Assembly: GCA_044238735.1 (NCBI GenBank)
Contig: JBIICS010000173.1
Span: 1-5,150 of the forward strand
Source of the DNA: JBIICS01 sp044238735
Lineage (GTDB): Bacteria; Bacteroidota; Bacteroidia; UBA4408
DNA: 5,150 nucleotides
Direction: 5' to 3'
Shown here: positions 5,116 to 5,150 of the stretch, piece by piece
How positions within the stretch are numbered: the first letter of the stretch is position 1
How the letters are laid out: every line of letters begins with the position of its first letter
Program-made: the position numbers and the translations under genes
Notes under the pieces: generated by a model
What the model saw: only the letters and a program-made list of their open reading frames with translations
Database searches by the model: none
Told to the model about the DNA's origin: nothing

Positions 5116-5150
5116 TTGGAGAGGGTAAAACCACATAGCCGCTCAGAGGT

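Larger units (their letters stand above)
4868..5150. other. Non-coding G+T-rich tract and right edge
   Basis: No gene is supported on either strand here. The plus strand is strongly G+T-rich to about 5030 and holds GGG runs (4879-4909), the long stem-loop at 4909-4973 and two copies of TGTCGGT (5003-5009, 5022-5028). The last ~100 bases are more balanced in composition. A minus-strand frame open from the right edge ends at 5061 after 29 codons with no family resemblance. Confidence 0.45.

Noticed and set aside
5061..5150. Minus-strand gene fragment entering from the right edge
   Set aside because: Only 29 codons are visible, with no recognisable motif, and the frame includes a hairpin; not enough to call a gene.

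Overview
The window looks like a piece of a Bacteroidota genome, possibly from its accessory part. The coding DNA is A+T-rich. The one promoter I can propose fits the Bacteroidota consensus (TTG, spacer, TAnnTTTG), and the predicted starts lack clear Shine-Dalgarno sequences. The organism call is an inference from these features and from protein style; nothing in the window identifies a genus.

The core, on the minus strand from about 4780 down to 896, is a compact four-gene restriction-modification operon. In transcription order it encodes: (1) a small XRE-family helix-turn-helix protein, probably the controller; (2) a 461-residue C5-cytosine DNA methyltransferase; (3) a second, clearly different 360-residue C5-cytosine methyltransferase; (4) a 367-residue predicted nuclease with a B3/EcoRII-N-like N-terminal region and a DUF3883/NOV_C (PD-(D/E)XK-type) C-terminal region. 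All three junctions overlap (4, 7 and 4 bases), so the genes are very probably co-transcribed and translationally coupled. The nuclease is read last, after both protective methyltransferases. Two unrelated m5C methyltransferases with one nuclease suggest an asymmetric recognition site in which each enzyme protects one strand.

Upstream (4781-5150) lies a dense control region. It has a candidate promoter, a perfect 7+7 dyad over its -33 element, an 8-base direct repeat over its -7 element, a perfect 12-base tandem duplication, a long stem-loop (4909-4973), and a non-coding G+T-rich tract reaching the right end.

Downstream (544-895) is a second non-coding G+T-rich tract with a ~128-base imperfect palindrome (629-756) and short repeats. 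The word GTTACAAGC at the edge of that palindrome (752-760) recurs inverted at 5039-5047, so the operon sits between matching inverted words, like a mobile cassette.

Left of that (202-543, minus strand) is a DUF1566/Lcl_C-like gene broken by one in-frame TAA; its frame continues past the stop to a normal family C-terminus. The first ~200 bases are much richer in G+C than the rest, hold strong hairpins, and have no gene I can support. They may mark a junction with different DNA.
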